From positions 1-64,000 of the forward strand of contig JAWSVE010000005.1 in assembly GCA_033852115.1 (NCBI GenBank): 64,000 bases of DNA, written 5' to 3'. This document shows, one piece after another, positions 1 through 7,916 of this stretch (positions are counted from its first letter, which is position 1; every line of letters starts with the position of its first letter). Below the pieces are notes generated by a model that made no database searches, was not told the origin of the DNA, and saw only the letters and a program-made list of their open reading frames with translations. A program made the position numbers and the translations under genes. This DNA is from JAWSVE01 sp033852115 (GTDB lineage: Bacteria > Pseudomonadota > Gammaproteobacteria > Pseudomonadales > Cellvibrionaceae).

Positions 1-138
1 AGTGTTTATATGATTCCAACATATAGTATGGCTCTGGTTTTCTAGCTAACCCACGATATCTGGAGGCTAGCACCCTAGGGGGTGTCATAATGTCTATGTA
101 ACTCTAAGGCGTAGCGGAATATTATTGTCGAGCTGAAT

Positions 139-336
139 ATGGATAAGCTAAATGAATCAGAGTTTAGGGAACTAGCCATTCTACTCAAGCGTTTCGTGAG
201 TACAGAGTTAGATCAATGGGATCATTGGAGTGTAGATACTCCATTCGGCAAAGTGTTCATTGATATATCAAGGAAGTCCACTGGGCTCGAAAGCGATTAT
301 TTTCCGCTAGAGCAAGCAATTGAAAAGAATAGCTAA
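139..336 (+). CDS. Small cassette protein of unknown function (65 aa)
   Basis: This 65-residue acidic protein is not recognised. It is predicted soluble, with no signal peptide or membrane segment. It is the only convincing reading frame in the first delimitable integron-type cassette (about 94-444): it begins about 45 bases after the cassette start and stops 35 bases before the attC-like site, which is the normal layout of a gene cassette. A short GAG stretch precedes the ATG as a weak ribosome site. The coding call rests mainly on this position; the alternative is a chance frame in a non-coding cassette. Confidence 0.5.
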   Translation: MDKLNESEFRELAILLKRFVSTELDQWDHWSVDTPFGKVFIDISRKSTGLESDYFPLEQAIEKNS

Positions 337-365
337 AATGAAATCCAAGTATTGTAGGCAATATA

Positions 366-450
366 AGTTACATAACAAGGCGTGCTTATCGCCGCAAAAC
401 GCGCGGCTGGGACGCTCACTGCGTTCGCGCCCCAACACTCGGCGTTAAAA
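366..450 (+). repeat. attC-like recombination site A (end of cassette 1)
   Basis: The site is an imperfect palindrome of about 80 bases between a left inner arm ending TAACAAGGCG and a right arm CGGCGTTAAAA (GTT core at 444-446). Its centre, a GGGACGC/GCGCCCC hairpin, is identical to site B. The left arm AGTTACATA (366-374) is complementary to TATGTAACT (95-103), which marks the start of cassette 1. That is the signature of an excisable cassette. Confidence 0.75.
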
Positions 451-463
451 CTACGAGTAAGAG

Positions 464-835
464 ATGGGATTAATACTGATAATATGGTGTGGCTTCGTCG
501 GAATTGCTTCATTAGCAATTACTGGATTTATTGGCGTCTTTGGGTTCCACATGTTTAAACGATCAGAACCAAACTGGCTTATTTGGCTAATTTACGTTGC
601 TCTAATTGCACTAATTACTTCAGCAATCCTATTTATTTTATTTAATTTATCTTTTCCAGCGGTGGGTGGAGGCAATGATTACGGCATTATGTTCCGGGTG
701 TGGTCTACTAAAACTGCCATAGCTATAGGCGCACCCGGCACAGCAGCATTTCTGGCTGGTTTCGTGATTTACCTCGCCACTATCTCCCGTAGAGAAAAAG
801 CAGAAGTTTTAACAAGGCGGGGTTATCGCCGCTGA
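464..835 (+). CDS. Cassette-borne small membrane protein (123 aa)
   Basis: The 123-residue protein has three hydrophobic segments, at about residues 2-30, 40-62 and 83-107, separated by short charged loops, so it is most likely an inner-membrane protein. The family is not recognised. It fills a complete integron-type cassette (445-882): the ATG lies about 20 bases after the cassette start, and the last residues (about 115-123, Arg-rich) and the stop codon are read from within attC site B, as is common for cassette genes. The ribosome site is weak. Function is unknown; cassette genes are often expressed from an upstream integron promoter, which is not visible here. Confidence 0.65.
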   Translation: MGLILIIWCGFVGIASLAITGFIGVFGFHMFKRSEPNWLIWLIYVALIALITSAILFILFNLSFPAVGGGNDYGIMFRVWSTKTAIAIGAPGTAAFLAGFVIYLATISRREKAEVLTRRGYRR

Positions 836-890
836 AAGTCGCGGCGGGGACGCTCACTGCGTTCGCGCCCCAACCCTTGGCGTTAGTTGG
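805..890 (+). repeat. attC-like recombination site B (end of cassette 2)
   Basis: This site is the close relative of site A, with the same AACAAGGCG left arm, an identical GGGACGC...GCGCCCC central hairpin, and a right arm with GTTAGTT at 882-888. The left arm AGTTTTAAC (805-813) is the exact reverse complement of the cassette-2 start GTTAAAACT (444-452). Circular cassette 2 would therefore carry a fully paired attC site. Confidence 0.8.
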
Positions 891-1287
891 CCTGCGAAAA
901 AAGAGAGCACCACATTGAGGGATTTTTAGGATAACCCATATAGCTGTATAAACAAACAGCATAAGCGTTATCTTTATGTGAGCGCAAAAGATCTAGAAGG
1001 GAGATTGACGAGAGCGCATTTGGTTTTTACAGTAAGAGCACCCCCGTGCGGCTTAGAAACACGCTTTGAGTGTTGTCCAAGTCCGCGGGGGTGCTCTTAC
1101 TAAAAGCGTATCTCGCCATCTTCATTTCCTTTCTATTTTCTCGCACGCAGATGACCGCGGGGGCTGGATGTCAAACACGCTTGTTGTTCTTCCGAACAAG
1201 TCGCTAAGTTTGGCACTATCGTCGTCGCAACTAACAATCCGTTTCAGTTGATCAAGCAAACAACGCATGACAACTGAACTATATTCG
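883..1287 (+). other. Integron-type cassette 3 without a convincing gene
   Basis: The cassette is bounded by GTTAGTTG (882-889) and its exact complement CAACTAAC (1228-1235) in site C. It holds no convincing gene. One 61-codon frame (1066-1251) exists, but it starts inside a large hairpin and has no ribosome site, so it is not called. Its most obvious content is the hairpin at 1031-1101. Confidence 0.6.
1031..1101. repeat. 16-bp perfect inverted repeat (large hairpin) inside cassette 3
   Basis: The arms AGTAAGAGCACCCCCG (1031-1046) and its exact reverse complement (1086-1101) flank a 39-base loop. The pairing continues for a few bases with a one-base bulge. No T-tract follows on either strand, so a simple terminator is unlikely. 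It could be a structured RNA, a folded recombination site, or a small non-autonomous element. Confidence 0.7.
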
Positions 1288-1295
1288 TTAGCTGC
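1227..1295 (+). repeat. attC-like recombination site C (end of cassette 3)
   Basis: The outer arms GCAACTAAC (1227-1235) and GTTAGCTGC (1287-1295) pair with one mismatch, and the inner arms TTTCAGTTG and CAACTGAA also pair. It is unlike A and B in sequence but has the same architecture. This is expected, because attC sites are conserved in structure rather than sequence. Confidence 0.65.
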
Positions 1296-1306
1296 ACAAG
1301 GAGTAC

Positions 1307-1723
1307 ATGAAAATTGTGAATTATTGGTTAGTGGGTGCTACTTGGGGAGGATATGAAGATGTCCTTCCGCAGTTCATAAAACGTGGGTATTGGTATTGTT
1401 GGGATGCCAACGAATTTGAGGGTGAAGAGTCAGGAGTTGGAAACACAATTAAGAATCAGCAGGAACGTTTCCAACTGGTCAAACCGGGCGATCGAATAGC
1501 CGTAAAAAGACTGCTCGGCAAAGGCTCTTCTGAAATGGCAATTCTTGCTATAGGAGTGATCAAAGACATCGATCTTGAAGAATGGCGCATTTATGTAGAC
1601 TGGGTTTCATCAAATATACAAGATAGAAAGGTTCCCCTTAAAGGATGTGCAGCTTCAATTCATGGACCCTTTTCAAAAGCTGGTGGTGATGCCGAATGGG
1701 TCAATCAAGTATTCTGCCTCTAA
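1307..1723 (+). CDS. Cassette-borne PUA/EVE-like domain protein (138 aa)
   Basis: The 138-residue protein begins with a YWLVGATWGG segment and continues with a PGDRIAVKRLLGKG...MAILAIGVI stretch. Together these resemble the beta-barrel core of PUA/EVE-like domains, which read modified nucleic-acid bases and also occur next to nuclease domains. No nuclease or ATPase domain is attached. The start is supported by AAGGAG at 1298-1303, just three bases before the ATG. The gene sits alone in cassette 4, whose start GTTAGCTGC (1287-1295) is exactly complementary to GCAGCTAAC (1726-1734) just after the stop. The domain assignment is by eye and only moderately sure; a role in defence or modified-base sensing is inference. 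Confidence 0.7.
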   Translation: MKIVNYWLVGATWGGYEDVLPQFIKRGYWYCWDANEFEGEESGVGNTIKNQQERFQLVKPGDRIAVKRLLGKGSSEMAILAIGVIKDIDLEEWRIYVDWVSSNIQDRKVPLKGCAASIHGPFSKAGGDAEWVNQVFCL

Positions 1724-1725
1724 AA

Positions 1726-1775
1726 GCAGCTAACAAAGTGGCCAAGTACACTCGGGACCTAACCCGCTAATGCAC
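1726..1775 (+). repeat. Degenerate attC-like site D (end of cassette 4)
   Basis: The left arm GCAGCTAAC (1726-1734) is the perfect complement of the cassette-4 start. The right half is decayed: CCGCTAATGC stands where a CGTTA-type core is expected. This probably marks the distal end of the array, where the site may no longer be recombination-competent. Confidence 0.45.
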
Positions 1776-1827
1776 ACACCTCCACATACCTATGCAGGTG
1801 CCCCATAGTACCAAAACGAGATCGAGT

Positions 1828-2145
1828 ATGGATCGGCTTTTTATATATCTAATCAATATCTACAAACGTCGAATATCCCCGCACAAAGGTTTTTCTTGTG
1901 CGCACCGAATTTTGTATGGCCAAGATTCTTGTTCAAGTTATGTAAAACGCGCCATTACGATTTATGGCTGGCGAAAAGCTATTAGTCTCATTCCAATAAG
2001 AGCTAAAGCATGCTCGCACGCTGCAAACATATTGGAAGAAAACAATGGCAAGCCTAAGCGTCGCAAACGAGACGACGAATCTTGGTATGCTTACTGTTTA
2101 GGTGAGGTGATCGGCAATGCAGCGTGTTGCTTTCTATTCAACTAG
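1828..2145 (+). CDS. YidD-like protein (membrane protein insertion efficiency factor family)
   Basis: From the internal ATG at 1828 the protein is 105 residues long. It contains an IYKRRISPHKG stretch followed by a cysteine-bearing CAHRILYGQDSCSSYVKRA segment. This matches the YidD pattern (Y-x-R-x-I-S-P ... P-S-C-S-x-Y). Classical YidD is about 70-85 residues, sits next to rnpA/yidC, and helps membrane-protein insertion. Here the gene stands alone beside a cassette array, the usual proline before SCS is replaced by Asp, and there is a C-terminal extension with a paired Cys near the end. It is therefore probably a divergent paralogue and not the housekeeping copy. An upstream in-frame ATG at 1792 would add 12 unsupported residues. 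Confidence 0.6.
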   Translation: MDRLFIYLINIYKRRISPHKGFSCAHRILYGQDSCSSYVKRAITIYGWRKAISLIPIRAKACSHAANILEENNGKPKRRKRDDESWYAYCLGEVIGNAACCFLFN

Positions 2146-2207
2146 CTTGAACTATTCAGGGTTGTGCCTTGGGGTTCGCTAGTCAATACTAGTCGTCTCT
2201 GACATTT

Positions 2208-3134
2208 TTAACTATTGGTTGGCAATACCCCTCCCTCAATATAATTCTTCGCATGCGCTAAAAGGTATTTGTTTAACGCTTGAACGCTTGGTGCTACACC
2301 TTGTCGTGATGGCATGAGCAAACTCAGCCTAGCAATACCTGCTGTCCAATTTGGTAATACCCTAACCAATTTCCCGCTGTTGATCTCATCTCTACACGTG
2401 TATTCGGGAAGAGAGACAATACCCAGGCCATTCATTGCGGCTTCTTTTAGTGTGGTCATATCATCGCTACAAAACTGCGAGGTGAAAGGCACGCTAGCTT
2501 TTACGCCAGTGGAACTTTCCAACTCCCAGTGCCCCGAAGCAGATTGCCATCCAACTTTCAAACAACGTTGGTTAAATAAATCATAAGGCGATGAAGGTGA
2601 GCCGATTTTTGCAAGAAAAGAGCGCTCGGCATATAAGTGCCACGGTACCGTCGCCAGATGACGCTGTATCAAGCTGGAGTCCGGTAGATCAAGCATGTGC
2701 CCTCTTACGGCAAGATCGATACCGTCACCAATCAGGTCCACCTGTTGATTAGTGACTTGCTGCATTATTTCAACATTGGGGTTTGCAGCAAGAAAATGCA
2801 CGAGTAATTCTTTGAGGGCGTACTGTGCAACGCCCACCGAACAACTGAGGTTTATTCTCCCGGACAAATCGTTGAGAGAGCGCTGAACAGCGGATTCCGC
2901 CTCTTCCATTTCATCCAGTAATGCGCGCGCATGGCGATAGAATGTCTGACCGACGTCGGTCACATGAAATCGGCGGGAGGTCCGCTGAATAAGCCGAGCC
3001 CCTAAGCGCTGTTCGAGTCTATTCACATGACGACTCAACCGAGATTTGGGCATATCCAGTGCTTTGGCTGCTTGAGAAAACCCCTGTTTTTCAACCACGT
3101 GCACAAAGTAGTAGTAGTCATTTAGATCAATCAC
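2208..3134 (-). CDS. LysR-family transcriptional regulator
   Basis: This is a 308-residue LysR-type regulator. Residues 1-60 form the winged helix-turn-helix (FSQAAKALDMPKSRLSRHVNRLE), and residues about 90-295 form the periplasmic-binding-protein-like effector domain. Length and layout are normal for the family. The start is a GTG preceded by GAGATAAT. It is divergent from the pirin/flavin-reductase pair, with about 150 bp between them. LysR proteins typically control such a divergent neighbour and themselves, so pirin and the reductase are the likely targets (inference from context). A short palindrome in the shared intergenic region is a candidate binding site. The effector is unknown; quinones or electrophiles are plausible. 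Confidence 0.9.
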   Translation of the reverse strand: MIDLNDYYYFVHVVEKQGFSQAAKALDMPKSRLSRHVNRLEQRLGARLIQRTSRRFHVTDVGQTFYRHARALLDEMEEAESAVQRSLNDLSGRINLSCSVGVAQYALKELLVHFLAANPNVEIMQQVTNQQVDLIGDGIDLAVRGHMLDLPDSSLIQRHLATVPWHLYAERSFLAKIGSPSSPYDLFNQRCLKVGWQSASGHWELESSTGVKASVPFTSQFCSDDMTTLKEAAMNGLGIVSLPEYTCRDEINSGKLVRVLPNWTAGIARLSLLMPSRQGVAPSVQALNKYLLAHAKNYIEGGVLPTNS

Positions 3135-3180
3135 ACATTATCTCTTTCTATCGACATACGCCTGCCATAGGAACCCATTG

Positions 3181-3194
3181 TTCTAATTTTAGAA
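3181..3194. promoter_or_regulatory. Palindrome TTCTAA-TT-TTAGAA, candidate LysR-type operator
   Basis: A perfect 6-bp dyad lies in the 152-bp region between the divergent LysR gene and pirin, about 50 bases upstream of the regulator. LysR sites are typically short AT-rich dyads in divergent promoters. The assignment is inferred from position only. Confidence 0.4.
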
Positions 3195-3286
3195 CGATCG
3201 GTTCATTTTTTGAATCTTTTAGCAGTGATTGTTCCATTGTTAATATTACACCCATCAATTAGCCACCAATATGAAGGTCACCAGCT

Positions 3287-4165
3287 ATGCAGCCCTCAAG
3301 ACAGCCATCTTCCGCAAACCCCACTTCAGCTATTGTTGAAGGCACACCATTCACAGTTGGTTCGGGCTTCACAGCAGACACCTATCGCGCGCCCCACTTC
3401 AATGAATTAATGGACCCTCTAGTAATGGTCGATCACTACACCATGACGACCCCCACCTTTGGAGCCCATCCTCATGCCGGGCTATCCGCCGTGTCTATTT
3501 TATTCGAGGAGAGCGAAGGCCAATTCCACAACCGAGACTCCCAAGGTAACGACCTTGATCTAAACCCTGGCGATTTGTATTGGCTCAAAGCGGGATGCGG
3601 CGCCGTACACGATGAATCACCCCGTGCAGGCTCAACAATTCGGGGACTACAAGTGTTTGTCAACTTACCTAACCAACAGCGCCATGACGCACCAGAATCG
3701 ATATTAGTTCGCGCTGAAAGTATGCCACTGATTAAAAATGATGGGTTTAGAGCACGATTGGTCTTAGGCACCAGCAACGGCAAAGAAAGTGCTAGCGCAC
3801 CTGATCGCGCTATGACTATTGTTGATGGCTATGTAAAACACAACGCAACGTTTTCCCACCAGCGCAGCGATTCGGAAAGCAGTTGGATTATTGCCATTGA
3901 TGGCGACATTGAATTAGCGCTTGCAGAACATACTGTGCTGCTTAAAAAGGGACAAGCGATAGCCATAGGCGCAAGCAAGTCAGTGCCTCAACAAAGTATT
4001 TGTATAACAGGTCGATCAATTGGTGAGGCGCATTTCGTTTTGTTTTGCGGCACACCTATACAAGAAGACTATATTCAGGAGGGCCCATTTATCATGGGAA
4101 GCAAAGAGGAAATGAAGCAGGCTAGAGCCAATTTTACGGCAGGTAAATTTGGCTCAATCAGTTAA
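3287..4165 (+). CDS. Pirin family protein
   Basis: The 292-residue bicupin is of the pirin/YhhW family. The N-terminal cupin carries the metal-binding signature HPHAG (residues about 64-68) and a second H-x-E pair in AVHDE (about 106-110). These give the three-His/one-Glu site seen in family members with quercetin dioxygenase activity. The C-terminal cupin (about 190-270) is typical in size. No signal peptide is present, so it is cytoplasmic. A GAAGG stretch precedes the ATG. It is followed, 61 bases on, by a flavin-reductase-like gene and is divergent from a LysR regulator. This trio recurs in proteobacteria and suggests redox or quinone stress handling (inference). Confidence 0.88.
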   Translation: MQPSRQPSSANPTSAIVEGTPFTVGSGFTADTYRAPHFNELMDPLVMVDHYTMTTPTFGAHPHAGLSAVSILFEESEGQFHNRDSQGNDLDLNPGDLYWLKAGCGAVHDESPRAGSTIRGLQVFVNLPNQQRHDAPESILVRAESMPLIKNDGFRARLVLGTSNGKESASAPDRAMTIVDGYVKHNATFSHQRSDSESSWIIAIDGDIELALAEHTVLLKKGQAIAIGASKSVPQQSICITGRSIGEAHFVLFCGTPIQEDYIQEGPFIMGSKEEMKQARANFTAGKFGSIS

Positions 4166-4226
4166 GCGCCGAATAGTAAGCATCCATATTTCACTATATA
4201 AACCGCAACCACTAAGGGGAATGTCC

Positions 4227-4778
4227 ATGAAAATACTTGCCTTTGCAGCCAGTAACAGTAAACAATCGATCAACAAGCAGCTCTTACAGTATGCGACAAC
4301 TCTTCTCAGTGACGCAGAGATCGAGCTACTCGATATTAACGATTACGCCATGCCCATTTATGGTGAAGACCTAGAGGCAGAATGCGGCATTCCCGCGGCC
4401 GCCCAACAGTTTCTCGATAAAATTGCGTCCGCCGACGCGCTAATGATTTCCTATGCTGAACACAATGGCGGGTATGCAGTTGCCTATAAAAATTTATTTG
4501 ACTGGGCGACGAGAATTAACCAGAAGGTTTATCAAGGCAAACCGATCGTCATGCTATCCACTTCGCCGGGTGGCGCAGGTGCCTCTAACGTACTGAATAT
4601 GGCAGTCACATCTGCAGAATATTTTGATGGACGTGTTGTATCGCATTTCTCGCTACCCAGCTTCTACGATAATTTCGACCAAGAACAGGGCTTGATCACT
4701 AACTTACCGCTTAGACAACAATATGAAACAGCCTTGGCGAGAGTAACCGAGACATCTAACATGGTGAAATCAGCGTAA
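4227..4778 (+). CDS. NADPH-dependent FMN reductase family flavoprotein
   Basis: The 183-residue protein has a flavodoxin-like fold of the NADPH-dependent FMN reductase family (azoreductase/chromate-reductase type). The N-terminal FAASNSKQSINKQL loop is the FMN-phosphate-binding segment, and residues about 72-90 (SYAEHNGGYAVAYKNLFDW) match the second flavin-contacting loop. The start at 4227 is chosen because AAGGGGA ends six bases before it; another ATG at 4221 has the ribosome site directly against it. It is probably co-transcribed with pirin, under the divergent LysR regulator. The likely role is two-electron reduction of quinones or similar electrophiles; the substrate cannot be read from the sequence. 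Confidence 0.85.
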   Translation: MKILAFAASNSKQSINKQLLQYATTLLSDAEIELLDINDYAMPIYGEDLEAECGIPAAAQQFLDKIASADALMISYAEHNGGYAVAYKNLFDWATRINQKVYQGKPIVMLSTSPGGAGASNVLNMAVTSAEYFDGRVVSHFSLPSFYDNFDQEQGLITNLPLRQQYETALARVTETSNMVKSA

Positions 4779-4844
4779 GAGTGGCGTCAACACACAGTGA
4801 TCAGCAGCCATTTAAGTGTTGACGTTGGATCAGAGACAACGTTT

Positions 4845-4884
4845 AAGGCGCAGCAGTATGTATTGCTAAAAACTACTGCGCCTT
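4845..4884. terminator. Bidirectional terminator-like hairpin
   Basis: AAGGCGCAG (4845-4853) pairs with CTGCGCCTT (4876-4884), with further pairing inside. It lies between the convergent flavin reductase and beta-helix genes. T-tracts are poor, so termination strength is uncertain. Confidence 0.55.
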
Positions 4885-4913
4885 CAGTTGTTCGCTAAGG
4901 CTCGAGAAATGAG

Positions 4914-7900
4914 TTAGTTGACAACCGTTATTCCTTTCATTCGATCATCTACAGACTTTCCTGAACGATCACTATTTCGAACGAGTACCCGCACTACATT
5001 TTTGCTTCCAACATAGCCCGATGTATTCCAGTCGTAACTATCACTGGACGACCATGGTTGCACCGTGTCACCGTTCACTTGAAATTTATATTGGTAGTCA
5101 CCTGTACCACCAGTCGCACTTACCGTAAACGAGACGATCTCACCTTCAAAGTATGGCACCATATTGCGGGCGGTTATCTGTACATTGCCAAGCGGGCCAT
5201 TCTCGTCAACTTGCTCGTCAACCTGTTCCACTACCGGCTCTAGAACCGACAACCCTTTCATCCAATGATCTTCATTACTACCAGAACCATCACTATTTCT
5301 CACCAGTACTCGAAGCACACTTTCAGTATCAGCATACCCGGAAGTATCCCAGTTAAATGAACGGCTCGATGACCAGGACTGTACTGTTTCGCCATTGAGC
5401 TGAAACTTATATTGATAATCACCGGTTCCACCCGTTGCACTTGCCACGAACGATACTACTTCGCCATCGTAGTATGGGGGTAAATGATGGGGGACAAGCT
5501 CGACATTCCCAAGCACACCCGCCTCAGAAATAACATCAATGCTTGATGTATCCTCCGCAGATTCATTTTCAAGAGAACCGTCTACGGTATCTACAACGTC
5601 ACTACTGCTAGGTTCATCGTTTACCTCTGCAACATTGACAACGATTTCGTCTATGATCATCACGTTATCGCTATCTATGGTTTCCGCTACGATCGTATGC
5701 CTTCCAGAAGACAGTTGAATATTAAACTCCAGCCCATCTCCCAACCTGCCATCAATATTCGAATTCCAACTTATTTGCTTAGCCACGTCTTCTATATCTC
5801 CTGCGATATACTGCGCTTTAAGCTCAATCAAATCGGAACTTAGAAATACGCTTTCATTTGTCGGAGAAAGAATCTCTAGGCTAGCGGGCGCCAAATTTTC
5901 GGATTCTAACACCACAACACCACTGACACTCACGTGATCACTACTGGACATATTCTTGATGTCTCTTACCTCAACAGTAATCAGGTTATTCGATCCAGCA
6001 AATCCTGTAGTATTCCATAAGTATCGGTTACTGCCCGACCAGGATTGAACTACCGCACCGTTAATTGTGAACCGATACTCCAAAGTGCCATAAACCCCGG
6101 TTGCTTTTGCTATGTACTCAACAATATCTCCCTCATCAAATGGGGCTACCGAGGATGAGGATAAATCGATCGCAAGAGGAATATATTGCATCATCTCTTG
6201 ATGTGCGCCAGCGTTATTACCACCCGTCTCGGTCCAGACATTTCCATTTATATCTTTACGTATATCCAAACCGTATAAAGACATGAAGGTCGCATAAGCA
6301 GAGTTCATATTGCGCACAGCACCAATGGCGGGAGACGACGACTGGAGCTGATAAGATCCAGATGCAAACTCGATACTTTTATTCATAATGTTAGCCGTTA
6401 AGACGTCGTATCTAGCATCCGCCAAATCAATATCGCCGCCAGCGTCTCTGTAATGAACATTCTGTGTATGAATTAAAAATAATGGATCGTCAGAGAATGA
6501 CTCCCATCCGTGTGGTGTGCCGCGCGATGTATCAACACAGTTATAAAAAATATTACCGTCAATTTCCACGCGTTGATTGCTATTTGTAGGGTTCTGTACA
6601 TTAGTAATCGCGGAAGCCGACAAACCACAATCAACGGTATTTTGGGCAAACGTCAAACCTTTGGGGCATGTCATTCCAGCACTACCATTACTGTAGCAAC
6701 GCTGGGTGAACGCTAGGGCCGTCTTGCTAATATTGGAAACCTCATTTCCCAAGATATAAACGTATGCATCGCTTGTGGTCGCTTTCGAACCAAAAGCGGT
6801 ACCAGTATTCTCAATTTTGTTATTAATAAACCACGTATATAAGCCGCCAATATCGCTCTCGCTATCCTGTTCTGTAATAATTGCCGTTGAGTTTGCCGGC
6901 TTCTCAGCGTTATAAAAACCATGAACATAGTTTTCTGAAAACACTACGTGATAACACCCCTTTTGATCATAAGCATTTTCATAGTTTTCATAAAACTCAT
7001 TCCCACCGATGTAGATATAGTGGGGCCTCGATGCATAGTCATAATCGAACCAGTTCGAGTTAGCACATTGAATCGAGTCACCCTGGACATGTGAAATTTC
7101 GCTATTCAAAATCCACACATAGCGAGTCCATCTTCCTAGCTGAATCCCGTGAATATCTACGGACGTTCTGCGGTCGTCTTGCCATCGACCTAGACCGTGA
7201 ATATTGGATTCATAAAATACAACAAATTCAAGCGGGTTCGCTTCACTCGAACCCAACATAAAACACCGCCCACCCTGAGACGAATCGACTCCATTTGAGC
7301 CTGAACATTCAACTCGGCGAAAGGTGAAGTACTTCGTAGGACCAACGGCTTCGTCCCAACGCATAATGAAGCGATTATTTGGGGAGTGAAAATGAACAGA
7401 ATCAAAAAATACGTGACGAGCTTTACCCCAGCGAAACTTTCTAAATAGCATTTTTGGCGCTACTTCGCCGACACCAATTATCCATATTGGAGCATCAGCC
7501 GTGCCTTCCATATTGACCGAATACAGGTCATTTTCACTTCCGTAGCTGGCTCCATCGCCCGCAATAAACACTTGCGCGCCAACATTTAATGTCCATGACG
7601 AGCTACCTAGCCCAGGAATTGAGCAAAGCGGTCTTTCGGGGCTTCCGCGCCCATTATTTGAACTGTCATTACAAACTGAGGACGACTTGTCGACATAAAA
7701 TTGGTTGGCTCCGCCAACCCACGCAGGCGTAGGGGTGCTAATTGGGTCGTATGGAAACGCTGACTTTTGATCTGAAACCTCGGGAATGGAAGGCATTATT
7801 GCAGTCGGGACAGATCCAGATGGATCGGGAATACCCAGCGGGATATTAGATGCGATAGTTCCACTTGCAAACGCAAACGACACCACAAAAATATTAATCA

Positions 7901-7916
7901 ATGGAAATTTATACAT
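4914..7916 (-). CDS. Large secreted right-handed beta-helix protein with three C-terminal repeats
   Basis: The 1000-residue exported protein has a signal peptide (residues 1-23, ending near TIASN). Residues about 50-110 include a conserved N-cap-like region with cysteines (YVDKSSSVCND). Residues about 120-560 have the short Asn/Gly-rich turns and repeating strands of a parallel beta-helix, as in polysaccharide lyases and related carbohydrate-active proteins. The C-terminal part carries three copies of a ~90-residue module (about 590-680, 810-895 and 905-1000), each with a Y-x-Y/E-Y-R-F/Y-K-F core, a Q(S/P)WS turn and a WDTSGY-type strand. An Ig-like module lies between copies 1 and 2. No catalytic residues can be assigned confidently; polysaccharide binding or cleavage at the cell surface is inference. 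Confidence 0.8.
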   Translation of the reverse strand: MYKFPLINIFVVSFAFASGTIASNIPLGIPDPSGSVPTAIMPSIPEVSDQKSAFPYDPISTPTPAWVGGANQFYVDKSSSVCNDSSNNGRGSPERPLCSIPGLGSSSWTLNVGAQVFIAGDGASYGSENDLYSVNMEGTADAPIWIIGVGEVAPKMLFRKFRWGKARHVFFDSVHFHSPNNRFIMRWDEAVGPTKYFTFRRVECSGSNGVDSSQGGRCFMLGSSEANPLEFVVFYESNIHGLGRWQDDRRTSVDIHGIQLGRWTRYVWILNSEISHVQGDSIQCANSNWFDYDYASRPHYIYIGGNEFYENYENAYDQKGCYHVVFSENYVHGFYNAEKPANSTAIITEQDSESDIGGLYTWFINNKIENTGTAFGSKATTSDAYVYILGNEVSNISKTALAFTQRCYSNGSAGMTCPKGLTFAQNTVDCGLSASAITNVQNPTNSNQRVEIDGNIFYNCVDTSRGTPHGWESFSDDPLFLIHTQNVHYRDAGGDIDLADARYDVLTANIMNKSIEFASGSYQLQSSSPAIGAVRNMNSAYATFMSLYGLDIRKDINGNVWTETGGNNAGAHQEMMQYIPLAIDLSSSSVAPFDEGDIVEYIAKATGVYGTLEYRFTINGAVVQSWSGSNRYLWNTTGFAGSNNLITVEVRDIKNMSSSDHVSVSGVVVLESENLAPASLEILSPTNESVFLSSDLIELKAQYIAGDIEDVAKQISWNSNIDGRLGDGLEFNIQLSSGRHTIVAETIDSDNVMIIDEIVVNVAEVNDEPSSSDVVDTVDGSLENESAEDTSSIDVISEAGVLGNVELVPHHLPPYYDGEVVSFVASATGGTGDYQYKFQLNGETVQSWSSSRSFNWDTSGYADTESVLRVLVRNSDGSGSNEDHWMKGLSVLEPVVEQVDEQVDENGPLGNVQITARNMVPYFEGEIVSFTVSATGGTGDYQYKFQVNGDTVQPWSSSDSYDWNTSGYVGSKNVVRVLVRNSDRSGKSVDDRMKGITVVN

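Noticed and set aside
1066..1251. A 61-codon frame in cassette 3
   Set aside because: It starts inside the large hairpin, has no ribosome site, and reads as a low-complexity Ser/Leu-rich sequence.
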